The position numbers were made by a program, and so were the translations under genes. DNA of 44,371 nt from a virus. The stretch spans positions 1 to 44,371 of the IMG/VR virus record IMGVR_UViG_3300027852_000070, one strand, 5' to 3'. Of the stretch, positions 5,570 to 13,972 are shown piece by piece (position 1 is the first letter of the stretch; the number at the start of each line of letters is the position of its first letter). The notes below the pieces were generated by a model that was not told where the DNA came from, ran no database searches, and saw only the letters and a list, made by a program, of their open reading frames with translations.

Positions 5570-7995
5570 GATTTGAACGCCTTTTCAGCGGGCGAAACAT
5601 ATGTCCCCGGCGCTAGTTGGGCTTTCTGGTAGGCTTCGACGATGTTTGCACAACCTTCGATATTAGATGCGAGGTGATCTTTTTTAAGGAACAAACGGGG
5701 TTTACCCGCATCAGGCGCAATAATCGAATTATTAACACGGCCTTCGTTTAGATGTGGATGCCAATCGTAGCCCAAATCGACGAGAACGTCCCGGCGTTTG
5801 TTTCTCGGTATGGCGCGGGTCATATGTAATTGTTGTAAAAGTCTGTCGAGCATAATCGACGAAATCCAACCACCCGCGAAACCGGGGCGACCTTCCTCGA
5901 TAGCTTCGATAATTTCCTGTTCGACCGTTCCGATCGACGCGTGAATCGCTTCGTCCGTGCTTGATGTAGCCGGTGCACGATGACACGACGTTGCCGGATT
6001 AAGTTCATTCGGGATCGGATATGTCTCGAGATATTCGGCGACCATGGCGTAACCATCTTTATTTTTAAGCCATCGATACAAATCGGGGAAATAATCACCA
6101 CTCATACCGTCACGGGTCAAATCGTCCACACTTTGTTGAGCGGTGAAAAATACAGCGAATCGACGATCATTACGTGTCTTACGAATACCGTTTTTATGAT
6201 TACTATTTAATATGAAATTACAGCAAACGCGGTGCATGATTTGCCCTGTTTGCATGGCTCTTTTAGCGAGACGATCATTTGTAATCATTGGCTTTAATGC
6301 TTCGATGACTTCGAGTTTATGATCAGGGACGTAAATATCTTCGACCCCGATAAAAATCTTATCGAATAACCATTCGTTAAACTTTTCGTCGATTTGATCG
6401 GCGCGTGGCTGGTGGGTATAACGTTCACCGATAGCGAACTCCACACAACGCGTAAAGAGCGTCTTACCGTTACCGGGTGCACCCTGCAGCAAAGGTGCCC
6501 ATTGAAATTTTACACCCTTATATTGGATACAGGCGGCCATATACGCGAGTAATATCTCTCTATCATGTGCATCGGGTAATATTTTGGCTAAATGTTCGAC
6601 GAAGGGTGTTATATCGCCTTTTTTGCGTGGGGTATTAATAGGGACATAAGTATTTACTAATGTTCGACCCTCTTCATTAATTAAATCACCTTGAGGAAGA
6701 TCCGGTCTAAACGTACTCGATTCGGATTTCGGATATCGTACCGCCTGTGATTCGGTGAACGCTTCCCATGCTTTACGGGTGATTTTACCACTTCCATCGC
6801 TATCGAGTTGAAATACATATCCGCCATATGTGGCGTTGAATTGTTCGGATTTAAGTTGAGAGCCTTTAGCGGTAAATACTTTGTGTACGTCTTGAATATA
6901 TACGCATCCTTTGAAATGTTCGATTTGTTGGGTCACACCTAGAAATTGATAACCGGTGAGAATTTCCGGCCCTTCCATGGTACCAATAACATCGGCGACA
7001 GGTTCGACCGGTATTCGAGGCGGTTCGTCTTTTTTATTACCGGTATAGACCATTTCTTGCAAACTGACGGCACGAATAATCGTATTACGTAAATAACTAT
7101 TATGGGATATCCATTTATCACGAGCAAGCGCCGATTGATCCATTAGTCGAAGAATACGTTCGCAATCATTACCCGTCCAGAATGCCAAATGTTGAGCGAG
7201 TGCGGCGTCCGCTTGTGATTCATCGAATTCGCCCGTATCGCTTGTATCCGGTGCGTACACATCACTTAGAACATCGATATTACGTTTCCACAGATCGGCG
7301 AATGTTGCTTTCGCTCCAAATGCTGAGGCGGCCGATTTCGACGCTAACGCTTTTTTAATGAGTTTTTCGTCATCGACGATCCCGTTCCATTTCTCGACGG
7401 GTTTATCGCTCCATTCGGTCGGATTAACTGCCACCGTCGGAGGGAAAAAACCCGTAACCAACGATGTGAGAGCCGTTGTACAGTCGAGATCAGATGATCC
7501 GATGGCATTGGTACCCGTCAACGCAACGAAGCGACGTTCGGTGTACAGTTCGAGCCCTAGTGGTATATTTTTACAGGCGTGATCCGGACATGCACCTTGC
7601 CCGAATATGTGAAGACCGTTTCCAGATTGAGACACTTCGACAGCCGCACCATCGAGGCGAGCCATTAGATCCAATGCAACCGGCGACCATGCAGCCCCAC
7701 CCGGTTCGAGACATTTATCAATATCAACAAAGAAAAAAGGATCGTTTTTAGTAAAGAAGAAACCGACGCCGAATTCGTCGCCACATAATGATACGAGGTT
7801 CGTTGCGTTTGCCGCACTCGTCCACGCGTTCGAATCATCTTGCCAATTTTGGTCCTTAACGAATACCGATAACGTACGATGATCAACGGGTAGTTTGTCC
7901 ATCTTGCCCGGTGTTGTCTTACTTGGTACCAATTTATAAAGGATAAATTGATCATACGCTGCCATTGGAGCGAGCGCGTCGGGTAGATTTTGCAT
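5566..7995 (-). CDS. Primase-helicase (AEP-type primase plus SF3-like helicase)
   Basis: An 809-residue replication protein. Residues 87-94 (FFFVDIDK) give the DxD metal site of archaeo-eukaryotic primases. SGNGLHIFG (124-132) with H129 and RRFVALTG (154-161) follow in the usual order. Residues about 255-312 match the helix-bundle domain seen after such primases in NrS-1-type polymerases (AFWTGNDCERI...KW). The C-terminal half has Walker A GAPGNGKT (505-512), a Walker B-like strand (546-554), a sensor FILNSNHK (594-601) and arginines at 608-612, as in DUF5906/SF3 helicases. It should synthesise primers and unwind DNA at the fork. Its leader contains two hairpins. Confidence 0.9.
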   Translation of the reverse strand: MQNLPDALAPMAAYDQFILYKLVPSKTTPGKMDKLPVDHRTLSVFVKDQNWQDDSNAWTSAANATNLVSLCGDEFGVGFFFTKNDPFFFVDIDKCLEPGGAAWSPVALDLMARLDGAAVEVSQSGNGLHIFGQGACPDHACKNIPLGLELYTERRFVALTGTNAIGSSDLDCTTALTSLVTGFFPPTVAVNPTEWSDKPVEKWNGIVDDEKLIKKALASKSAASAFGAKATFADLWKRNIDVLSDVYAPDTSDTGEFDESQADAALAQHLAFWTGNDCERILRLMDQSALARDKWISHNSYLRNTIIRAVSLQEMVYTGNKKDEPPRIPVEPVADVIGTMEGPEILTGYQFLGVTQQIEHFKGCVYIQDVHKVFTAKGSQLKSEQFNATYGGYVFQLDSDGSGKITRKAWEAFTESQAVRYPKSESSTFRPDLPQGDLINEEGRTLVNTYVPINTPRKKGDITPFVEHLAKILPDAHDREILLAYMAACIQYKGVKFQWAPLLQGAPGNGKTLFTRCVEFAIGERYTHQPRADQIDEKFNEWLFDKIFIGVEDIYVPDHKLEVIEALKPMITNDRLAKRAMQTGQIMHRVCCNFILNSNHKNGIRKTRNDRRFAVFFTAQQSVDDLTRDGMSGDYFPDLYRWLKNKDGYAMVAEYLETYPIPNELNPATSCHRAPATSSTDEAIHASIGTVEQEIIEAIEEGRPGFAGGWISSIMLDRLLQQLHMTRAIPRNKRRDVLVDLGYDWHPHLNEGRVNNSIIAPDAGKPRLFLKKDHLASNIEGCANIVEAYQKAQLAPGTYVSPAEKAFKS

Positions 7996-8026
7996 AAGTT
8001 GCCTTTCTTGTTGTATGGTTTGCCTT

Positions 8027-8072
8027 CCGAGCCCCTCCCTCGGTATGTTTTCGACGCTTGGATTTCTCCAAG
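8027..8072 (-). other. Two hairpins in the primase-helicase leader
   Basis: On the minus-strand transcript CTTGGA-GAAA-TCCAAG (8072-8057, six base pairs) is followed by CCGAG-N7-CTCGG (8043-8027, five base pairs). Neither is followed by a U-run, so they are not classic terminators. They could stabilise the mRNA or modulate primase-helicase expression. Confidence 0.4.
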
Positions 8073-8101
8073 GCTTACGCGCTATTCAGGCCATAAACTT
8101 T

Positions 8102-8602
8102 TTAATAATTAGCCATTAAATCAAGCGCCTGACGTTTTAATTCCGGCGACGCTTTTTTAGCGTGAACATCATTATTCCCGATACCCTGCGCGATAATTTC
8201 GGGTATTTCTTGATGAACAGCCACTCGCATAATTGATCTACGTAATTGAATCATCGTGTTAAAATAACGACTAATTAAACCGGCTGAAACGCCCGCTTTT
8301 TTACAAACACCATCACGAGTAATCTTGTGATACCCATCTTTTTTAGCCATTTCGACCGCGACTTTAAGAATTTGATCTTTTCGCAAGTCTGGATCGGTGC
8401 GTGTTTTATTCACTTCGGAGGTACTACCGTTGTCAAATTCTTTTAATTCTTCGACAAAATCCGAAAAAGTACACCCCATGACGTGCGGGAATGAACCGTT
8501 CGGAATACCTGCAGCCTCACAAAGTCCCGACCGCGACAGATTAATCAAACCATCTGATTTGATCATTTCGATCGCTTTTTCTTTTACTTGTTCTTTATCC
8601 AT
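8102..8602 (-). CDS. Regulator with two tandem TetR-like helix-turn-helix domains
   Basis: A 166-residue protein containing the same TetR N-terminal-type module twice, at residues about 6-52 and 74-125. Each has a helix ending in (S/K)DG, an (N/T)LSRSGLCEAAGI or KITRDGVCKKAGV recognition unit, and a following turn. The second copy has the classic SAGLISRYFNT recognition helix. No ligand-binding domain follows, unlike normal TetR repressors. A monomer with two reading heads could bind a palindrome such as TGTTGAC-N6-GTCAACA, although that pairing is inference. Its start overlaps the membrane gene upstream by eight bases and the likely promoter is at 8793-8821. Confidence 0.7.
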   Translation of the reverse strand: MDKEQVKEKAIEMIKSDGLINLSRSGLCEAAGIPNGSFPHVMGCTFSDFVEELKEFDNGSTSEVNKTRTDPDLRKDQILKVAVEMAKKDGYHKITRDGVCKKAGVSAGLISRYFNTMIQLRRSIMRVAVHQEIPEIIAQGIGNNDVHAKKASPELKRQALDLMANY

Positions 8603-8786
8603 GATAAACCTTTCCCGTATCGTTAACGAATTTTCTTACAATCGATTTACCTAATAATTGTAAAAAATATTGAGTTTGTTCAGTATTAGCCCATACAGCA
8701 ACACAAAAAAACGGCATAGCTAATATGCTGAATAAGAATAAGAACGAGAGTATAAAAAACCATTTAATATATTTAATTATTTTCAT
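8595..8786 (-). CDS. Small membrane protein, possibly from a leaderless transcript
   Basis: A 63-residue protein with one long hydrophobic segment (about residues 9-33, WFFILSFLFLFSILAMPFFC) and a basic N-terminus. It could be a membrane anchor or a signal-like peptide. The ATG at 8786 lies only six bases beyond the -10 box of the promoter at 8793-8821, so transcription should begin at about the start codon itself. No ribosome site is visible. It overlaps the regulator gene by eight bases and is probably co-translated with it. Confidence 0.5.
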   Translation of the reverse strand: MKIIKYIKWFFILSFLFLFSILAMPFFCVAVWANTEQTQYFLQLLGKSIVRKFVNDTGKVYHG

Positions 8787-8792
8787 GAGTTC

Positions 8793-8821
8793 ATATTATG
8801 CCTTAGTAACATCATTGTCAA
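8793..8821 (-). promoter_or_regulatory. Sigma-70 promoter driving the regulator unit
   Basis: Minus-strand TTGACA (8821-8816), a 17-base spacer and TAATAT (8798-8793), with the family extension TATG before the -35 box. It lies within the 3' end of the methyltransferase gene. The predicted start of transcription, about seven bases after the -10 box, falls on the A of ATG 8786. Confidence 0.7.
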
Positions 8822-9344
8822 CATAGAGTGTTCGAAAGTCGATATAAATATCACGAACGGGCATTTTAAGCCCCCACGGTGTAAATAATATTAAAACGAC
8901 GGGGAATTTCGGACCCTGTTTTCTACCTTCACTATCGAGAAATTCTTCACCGTCTGGACGTAGAAAATTCAATCTAAACGGCATATGGACGACAGTATCA
9001 GCCGCCGAACGCGCTAATCGTGTGTAACCGACTTCCGGTTTATCGGGGATCAATAGACAAGATACATTACCATTTTCGGCTTCTTTAGTCGCTTTTTCGA
9101 CCCATGGTGTGATGTCACTATATGGTGGATTACACCAATTAAACCGACCCCATGGAACAATTAAAGAATCGACATAGTGATCGACCAATGAATAAAACGC
9201 CTCGCATTTTGCCGTTTTTGCCAAGCAACAAACATCTAATTCGAATTTAAACCCGAAATATTTCTCGACAGTACGTACGAACCATGGCGGCGTTTGTGCG
9301 AGATCGCGTTCCGCTTCGGGTGTTGTTGAATTATTAAGATCCAT
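8796..9344 (-). CDS. Phage DNA N-6-adenine methyltransferase
   Basis: A 182-residue protein of the phage Dam-type family. The catalytic NPPY motif is at residues 72-75 (FNWCNPPYSD), preceded by the family's typical opening (TPPWFVRTVEKYFG, ELDVCC). It transfers a methyl group from S-adenosylmethionine to adenine N6. It may protect phage DNA from host restriction or mark it. It overlaps the VRR-NUC gene stop by one base, and its 3' end carries the promoter for the regulator. Confidence 0.9.
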   Translation of the reverse strand: MDLNNSTTPEAERDLAQTPPWFVRTVEKYFGFKFELDVCCLAKTAKCEAFYSLVDHYVDSLIVPWGRFNWCNPPYSDITPWVEKATKEAENGNVSCLLIPDKPEVGYTRLARSAADTVVHMPFRLNFLRPDGEEFLDSEGRKQGPKFPVVLILFTPWGLKMPVRDIYIDFRTLYVDNDVTKA

Positions 9345-9826
9345 TAAAGAGTACCCTCTTTATTAGCGAATGCCGCATCGCCTCCCAGCGACATGACGAT
9401 TTCTAAAAATTTTAATTGTGCCGTTTCATGCTCATTACCAACAAATGACCAATACCCCGGCTTAGTTTCACGGGCGACGAATTGCCCGATTAATTGCCCG
9501 ATGTGGTGTTCTGTGATTCGAATCGGACGTATACCAATCAAATCGGATGATTTAATTTTTTTATTCATTTGTTTCGATTCATTGGCTAAACCCCAACGCA
9601 TGAACCCGCCATCCATCAACGTGCCGGCACCCACATTATTTCGCCATAATCGTAAGCCTTTGTCGGTACCTTCGAGGCGTACATTCGTTTGAACCGCGGC
9701 TTCGCTTAGATCTGATTTAGGGTGTAACGGCGATGTCGGAAAATCCAACGAACCGAACTCGCGCCGTAAATCTTCGACCGCTTCGAAAGGTACACCCCAT
9801 TTAATCGCCCATTGGTTTAGGTTCAT
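9344..9826 (-). CDS. VRR-NUC-like nuclease
   Basis: A 160-residue protein matching the small phage VRR-NUC family of PD-(D/E)xK nucleases. It opens with SEAAVQTNVR (41-50), then LRLWRNNVGAG, the active-site Asp in KSSDLIGI (D95), the E-x-K pair in FVARETKPG (E120, K122) and a helix with Q137. Such proteins are structure-specific nucleases that act on branched or recombining DNA. It is coupled to neighbours by one-base and four-base overlaps. Confidence 0.8.
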   Translation of the reverse strand: MNLNQWAIKWGVPFEAVEDLRREFGSLDFPTSPLHPKSDLSEAAVQTNVRLEGTDKGLRLWRNNVGAGTLMDGGFMRWGLANESKQMNKKIKSSDLIGIRPIRITEHHIGQLIGQFVARETKPGYWSFVGNEHETAQLKFLEIVMSLGGDAAFANKEGTL

Positions 9827-10146
9827 ACTGGGTGATATTCGATGTCAATGTTTAATGTTTTAGCGAGTTCGATTTCGGCGTTTACACCTTTTGATTCGAC
9901 CCATCCGTCGAGTCGTAAAATAATAATTTTCGAACAATGACGTAGAATTCTAAAATCATGGTACAACCAAAAATCATGACTTTTCGGCATATCATGACGC
10001 ACCGCCATTGCATGACCATGAGTAATGGGGCTAAAAACCGTATTACCGGTGTTCATTAATTCCGCAGCTTTTTTCGTTAATGCTTCGAATCGTTCTTCTC
10101 GAACTTTCGGATCTTCGTGGGCGTATGGCCCTGCTAAATAAATCAT
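9823..10146 (-). CDS. DUF1937 family protein
   Basis: A 107-residue protein with the DUF1937 signature: an N-terminal IYLAGPYAH, a central VFSPITHGH, the DFWLYHDFRIL segment and a C-terminal LRLDGWVESKGVNAEIELAK. The fold is related to nucleoside 2-deoxyribosyltransferases, so a role in nucleotide salvage or modification is likely, though no activity is established for the family to my knowledge. Its ATG overlaps the TGA of the 43-residue gene upstream. Confidence 0.85.
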   Translation of the reverse strand: MIYLAGPYAHEDPKVREERFEALTKKAAELMNTGNTVFSPITHGHAMAVRHDMPKSHDFWLYHDFRILRHCSKIIILRLDGWVESKGVNAEIELAKTLNIDIEYHPV

Positions 10147-10274
10147 TTTTTTAATTCCCTCATTGATAACATTTCTTCTGTACCGTCAGAATATTTAAAC
10201 AACCAATATTTTACTATATATAAAAATGTTGAATATTCCCCGTGTATTTCTTTTATGCAATATCTATCCGACAT
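10143..10274 (-). CDS. Short hypothetical protein (43 aa)
   Basis: A 43-residue frame (MSDRYCIKEIHGEYSTFLY...) filling the space between the helicase and the DUF1937 gene. Its ATG at 10274 lies inside the last codons of the helicase gene, and its TGA overlaps the next ATG by four bases. Coupling on both sides argues that it is translated. It is rich in aromatic residues and ends in a short charged helix. Function unknown. Confidence 0.5.
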   Translation of the reverse strand: MSDRYCIKEIHGEYSTFLYIVKYWLFKYSDGTEEMLSMRELKK

Positions 10275-11910
10275 TTGCTAAATCTCCTAAATGATCATTA
10301 ATTCGGTGGGCAAGATCGAACGCGTCTTTTGTTTTCAATGCTTGCGCGGACATCATATCGACCCCAAATGCAAAATAGAATCGACGATATATTTCAGTAT
10401 CGGGACGATTACGTTTCCGTTGATAAGCTGCCCACCACCCAATTGATATACGTAACGATTCTTGTATTTCTTGTCGTTCGACATGACGTTTAACACCAGC
10501 ACGAACTCCGATTTCCGGTACAAATCGAGTTTGCATATCGGCTCGCGCTTCGGCTGGGGTCATATCAACTTTTGCAATTTCGCCCCGCATTTCTGCGAGT
10601 ATTTCCGGGGTAATTTCTGTCAAGTCACCATCGACCATATCAGGTCCCGATCGTGGTGCCGGGATCGGTTTATGCCCGCAATGTGGACACGCGTTATATA
10701 TTGCCTCATATATTGCCGTACATTCTGGACATGCTTTAACAGGGATAACGTCGGTCGGTTTCGCTTTACTACGTTTTTCACGACGGTCGAGTGTCCATTC
10801 ACGTTTACGATCCGGTAAACCATGACGCGTAACATTACCCACATGATCGATAATAATCGCTTCGGTTTTACCTTCTAATAAACGAAGTGCCCGTCCGAAT
10901 TGCTGTACGTAAAGTCCGTATGATTGGGTAGGTCGAGCCATGGAAACGACCTCGATAGCAGGGAGATCGAACCCCTCACCGAATAAATCCACATTGATGA
11001 GTTGTAATAATTCTCGATTTTTAAATCGTCGGAGAATGGCAACGCGATCGGCGTCTGACGTTTTGGCGCTAACAACTGCAGCCGGTACACCTTGCGCGTT
11101 AAATTGTGCCGCAATATCGGTCGCCGTTTCGACGTCGGTAGCGAACGTAATACCGAGTTTACCTTTTGCAATACGTAAATAATGGGTGACAACATCACCG
11201 ATGACATGCGATTTTCGAACCGCTGTTTTTAATTTGGCTTTATTGTAATCACCGTCCGCGCTTGTCGTTACTTGACTTAGATCAAGATCTGACGGTGGGG
11301 CAAATATTCGATAATCGGTTAAATAACCTTGATTGATTAAATCGCGCATGGTTGGACCTTCGACCATAACGTCCACTAATCCATCGGCATGACGTCCGAG
11401 CCCTTTACCATCGGCACGATCCGGGGTGGCTGTTACGAGCAACCCTTTAGCATTAGGGAACATTTGAAACGCTGTACCCCATTTATTACCTTTTAATACG
11501 TGATGACCTTCATCAATAACGCATAACGTGACAGATTTTCGCCAGTATTCCAACTCGTCAGATCGTTTAACCAATGTATCAACACCCGCGACCGCGACTT
11601 TCGAATTTGGATCTATAAATGAGTGTCCGAGTTCTAACATGTGGACATTAACGCAAAGTCTGACAACTTTTTTCGGTCCTATTATTTTATGATATACACC
11701 GTCTCGAGCGAGCGCGAGCGATATTTGACTGACTAATTCCTGACGATGGGCAATGGCACAAACCGGCCCGTCATGTTTCTTTATAATCTCGGAAAATATA
11801 ACAGTTTTACCACTACCCGTAGGATATACCGCCATGACAATACGATGACCGGCGTTCCATTCGAGATTTATATTCTGTTCGCCTTCGGCTTGATAGGGTC
11901 TTAACTGCAT
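10264..11910 (-). CDS. SF2 DEAD/DEAH-type helicase with zinc ribbon
   Basis: A 548-residue superfamily 2 helicase. It shows a Q-like RPYQ motif, Walker A TGSGKT (31-36), motif II DEGH (133-136), motif III TAT (160-162) and motif VI QQFGRALR (336-343). After the helicase core comes a zinc ribbon with C394, C397, C408 and C411. The C-terminus (about 430-548) has no recognised domain. It resembles the Res-subunit-like helicases of many phages, which unwind DNA during replication or recombination. It is the first gene of the leftward early operon, 40 bases from its promoter at 11950-11978. Confidence 0.9.
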   Translation of the reverse strand: MQLRPYQAEGEQNINLEWNAGHRIVMAVYPTGSGKTVIFSEIIKKHDGPVCAIAHRQELVSQISLALARDGVYHKIIGPKKVVRLCVNVHMLELGHSFIDPNSKVAVAGVDTLVKRSDELEYWRKSVTLCVIDEGHHVLKGNKWGTAFQMFPNAKGLLVTATPDRADGKGLGRHADGLVDVMVEGPTMRDLINQGYLTDYRIFAPPSDLDLSQVTTSADGDYNKAKLKTAVRKSHVIGDVVTHYLRIAKGKLGITFATDVETATDIAAQFNAQGVPAAVVSAKTSDADRVAILRRFKNRELLQLINVDLFGEGFDLPAIEVVSMARPTQSYGLYVQQFGRALRLLEGKTEAIIIDHVGNVTRHGLPDRKREWTLDRREKRSKAKPTDVIPVKACPECTAIYEAIYNACPHCGHKPIPAPRSGPDMVDGDLTEITPEILAEMRGEIAKVDMTPAEARADMQTRFVPEIGVRAGVKRHVERQEIQESLRISIGWWAAYQRKRNRPDTEIYRRFYFAFGVDMMSAQALKTKDAFDLAHRINDHLGDLANVG

Positions 11911-11937
11911 TTTTTTATTATTTCTCGTTATTTCATG

Positions 11938-11966
11938 TTGACAAGGGAGATACTACGGCATAAAAT
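11938..11966 (+). promoter_or_regulatory. Rightward early promoter
   Basis: TTGACA at 11938-11943, a 17-base spacer and TAAAAT at 11961-11966, with the family extension CGTTATTTCATG upstream. It drives the operon beginning at 12001 (ribosome site AAGGAAA just upstream). It overlaps the leftward promoter on the opposite strand. Confidence 0.75.
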
Positions 11967-11978
11967 CACTATCGTCAA
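11950..11978 (-). promoter_or_regulatory. Leftward early promoter
   Basis: On the minus strand TTGACG (11978-11973), a 17-base spacer and TAGTAT (11955-11950), preceded by CGTTA. It drives the helicase operon. It lies over the rightward promoter, so the two cannot be occupied by polymerase at the same time. Confidence 0.65.
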
Positions 11979-12000
11979 TAACGAAAAGGAAATTAAAACA

Positions 12001-12801
12001 ATGAACAAATCAATTAGTTTAACAGTCGATACCGACGACTATAACGCATTAACCCGCGCTTCGGATATGTTGCACGGCATGGCTCAAGATATAAAAAAAT
12101 CGGGCTGTAAAGGTTGTATCGATGAAGACAAAGAAAAAGAAGCCGACGAAATACTCGTTAAAGCTGGTGTCAAATCTGACAATGATAATAAATCATTAGA
12201 AGGTATCGAACACGTAGGGAATGAAGGAAGTGAAACTTCAGCCGCAGACGCATTCGCAACTAATGACGATAAACCGGAAAAAATCAACGTCGGTACCGAA
12301 ATCGGTGTTTCGGTTGGTATAGGTGGTGGTGTCGAACTCGATAGTCAGGGTTTACCATGGGACGTACGAATCCACAGTAAAAATAAGTCGAAATTGGCTA
12401 AAGATCAATCATGGAAGAAAAAACGCGGCGTCGATGCTGCATTAATCGTACAAGTCGAAGCCGAACTTCGCGCAGCAATGGCGACGGCACCGGCTCAAGT
12501 TGAAACGTCATCCCCCACGACCGAAACACCAGCGGCACCGGCTACCCTTGAGACACCAGCAAAACCAGCGGCACCGGCTACCCTTGAGACACCAGCAAAA
12601 CCAGCGGCACCGGCTCAAACTGAGACATTAACATTCCCCGACTTGATGGGTAAAATCACGACGGCAATGGGTGCGGGCACGTTGACTCAAGAAATGATCA
12701 TGGTTGTTATTAATCCTTTAGGATTAGCGTCGTTACCATTAGTCGCGGCACGTCCTGATCTTATTCCTGAAATCAATACGGCGTTGTTTCCGAATGGGTA
12801 G
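12001..12801 (+). CDS. GLPWD-motif protein with Ala/Pro/Thr-rich linker
   Basis: A 266-residue protein. I chose ATG 12001 because AAGGAAA lies upstream; the frame opens earlier with a TTG. An acidic N-terminal half leads to ELDSQGLPWDVRIHSKNKSK (112-131) and a WKKKRGVDAALIVQVEAELR segment, a combination I recognise from conserved phage proteins encoded beside replication genes. A linker of Ala/Pro/Thr repeats (36-base DNA repeats at about 12528-12615) leads to a small C-terminal helical domain. Nearly the same GLPWD motif ends the family B polymerase of this phage, which suggests a shared binding partner. The molecular function is unknown. Confidence 0.7.
   Translation: MNKSISLTVDTDDYNALTRASDMLHGMAQDIKKSGCKGCIDEDKEKEADEILVKAGVKSDNDNKSLEGIEHVGNEGSETSAADAFATNDDKPEKINVGTEIGVSVGIGGGVELDSQGLPWDVRIHSKNKSKLAKDQSWKKKRGVDAALIVQVEAELRAAMATAPAQVETSSPTTETPAAPATLETPAKPAAPATLETPAKPAAPAQTETLTFPDLMGKITTAMGAGTLTQEMIMVVINPLGLASLPLVAARPDLIPEINTALFPNG
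12528..12615 (+). repeat. 36-base tandem repeats within a gene
   Basis: About 2.4 copies of a 36-base unit (ACCAGCGGCACCGGCTACCC... plus CTTGAGACACCAGCAAAA). They encode a 12-residue Ala/Pro/Thr-rich linker unit in the GLPWD-motif protein. They keep the reading frame and probably vary in number between strains. Confidence 0.8.
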
Positions 12802-13972
12802 TCATTCAATCATTCCGCCGTCATCGGCGCATATCTGGGGTGCCCCTAACGGGTGCACCGGTTGGGTGTTAATGTCTCAACAATTCCCCGAACAGGAAGA
12901 AACACCAGAAGCGGCGGAAGGAACAGCATCGCACGAGATCGGATCAGAGTTGATAATGTGCCAAACAACCGGTCCAACGATACCCAAATCCGATCATTAT
13001 GTCGATAAAACAGCGTCGAACGGTGTTGTTTACACGGAAGAAATGTTCGAAGCGGCTGAAATCTACGCTAAAGATGTGGGCGAGGTTATGCGTTCGACGG
13101 CTGTTTTCGGTGGTCCTAATTTTGGTAATGAACAAAAAATCAAAATGCCAAAAATACACGAACTAAACGAAGGCACTCCCGATCAATTTATATTCGATGG
13201 TAAAACGGGCAATTTGTACGTGTGGGATTATAAATTCGGTTTCGAAATTGTCGAAGTGTTCGAAAACTGGCAATTAATCGATTATACCGAAGGTGTCCTC
13301 GAATTACTCGAAGTCAACGGGATAACCGATCAACATATCACCGTACATATGCGAGTCGTACAGCCTCGAGCACATCACCGCGACGGTATAATTCGTGAAT
13401 GGGTTGTTAAAGCGAGTGATCTACGTGCTCATTTCAACACTTTACATATGAACGCGGCTATTTCGTTGGGTAACGATGCGATATGTAACACGGGTCCGCA
13501 TTGTAAACATTGTGTCGCTCGTCATGCTTGCGGACCTGCGATACAGGCCGGAACGGGAATGTATGAGGTATTGGGAAAGCCGGTACCACTTATAATGTCA
13601 CCCGCAGCGAAAGGCGCTCAATTGACACTTATTAAAAAAGCTCGTAAATATCTTGAAAGTTTGGAATCCGGATTCGAAGAGGAAATTAAACACGAAATTC
13701 GAACGGGTACAGACATTCCGGGGTGGTTAGTTGCAATGGGTCAAGGTCATGAAAAATGGATTAAACCTGCAGAGGAAGTAGCCACAATGGGTGATTTAAT
13801 GGGTTTTGATGTACGAAAACCCCTCGCAGTTAAAACCCCCACACAAGTTCGTCAATTAGGTATTGACGATAGTGTCATTAAGGAATATAGTATCAAACCA
13901 AACACCGGACTAAAAATCGTACCGGATAACGGAAGTAAAGCAAAATTATTATTTGGAGAAATAGCATCATGA
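12794..13972 (+). CDS. DUF2800-type PD-(D/E)xK nuclease
   Basis: A 392-residue RecB/Cas4-like nuclease of the phage DUF2800 family. H47 (ASHEIG), D130 (GTPDQF) and D145-x-K147 (VWDYKFG) are the expected catalytic residues, followed by the conserved Gln-Tyr helix (ENWQLIDYTEG). Cysteines C231, C237, C240 and C246 form a cluster like the iron-sulfur or zinc site of Cas4-type nucleases. It would resect or process DNA ends during replication and recombination. It overlaps the upstream gene by eight bases and the ssDNA-binding gene by four. Confidence 0.85.
   Translation: MGSHSIIPPSSAHIWGAPNGCTGWVLMSQQFPEQEETPEAAEGTASHEIGSELIMCQTTGPTIPKSDHYVDKTASNGVVYTEEMFEAAEIYAKDVGEVMRSTAVFGGPNFGNEQKIKMPKIHELNEGTPDQFIFDGKTGNLYVWDYKFGFEIVEVFENWQLIDYTEGVLELLEVNGITDQHITVHMRVVQPRAHHRDGIIREWVVKASDLRAHFNTLHMNAAISLGNDAICNTGPHCKHCVARHACGPAIQAGTGMYEVLGKPVPLIMSPAAKGAQLTLIKKARKYLESLESGFEEEIKHEIRTGTDIPGWLVAMGQGHEKWIKPAEEVATMGDLMGFDVRKPLAVKTPTQVRQLGIDDSVIKEYSIKPNTGLKIVPDNGSKAKLLFGEIAS

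Noticed and set aside
12528-12615. 36-base repeats considered as a CRISPR array
   Set aside because: The units are directly adjacent with no spacers, keep the reading frame and encode a Pro/Ala/Thr linker.
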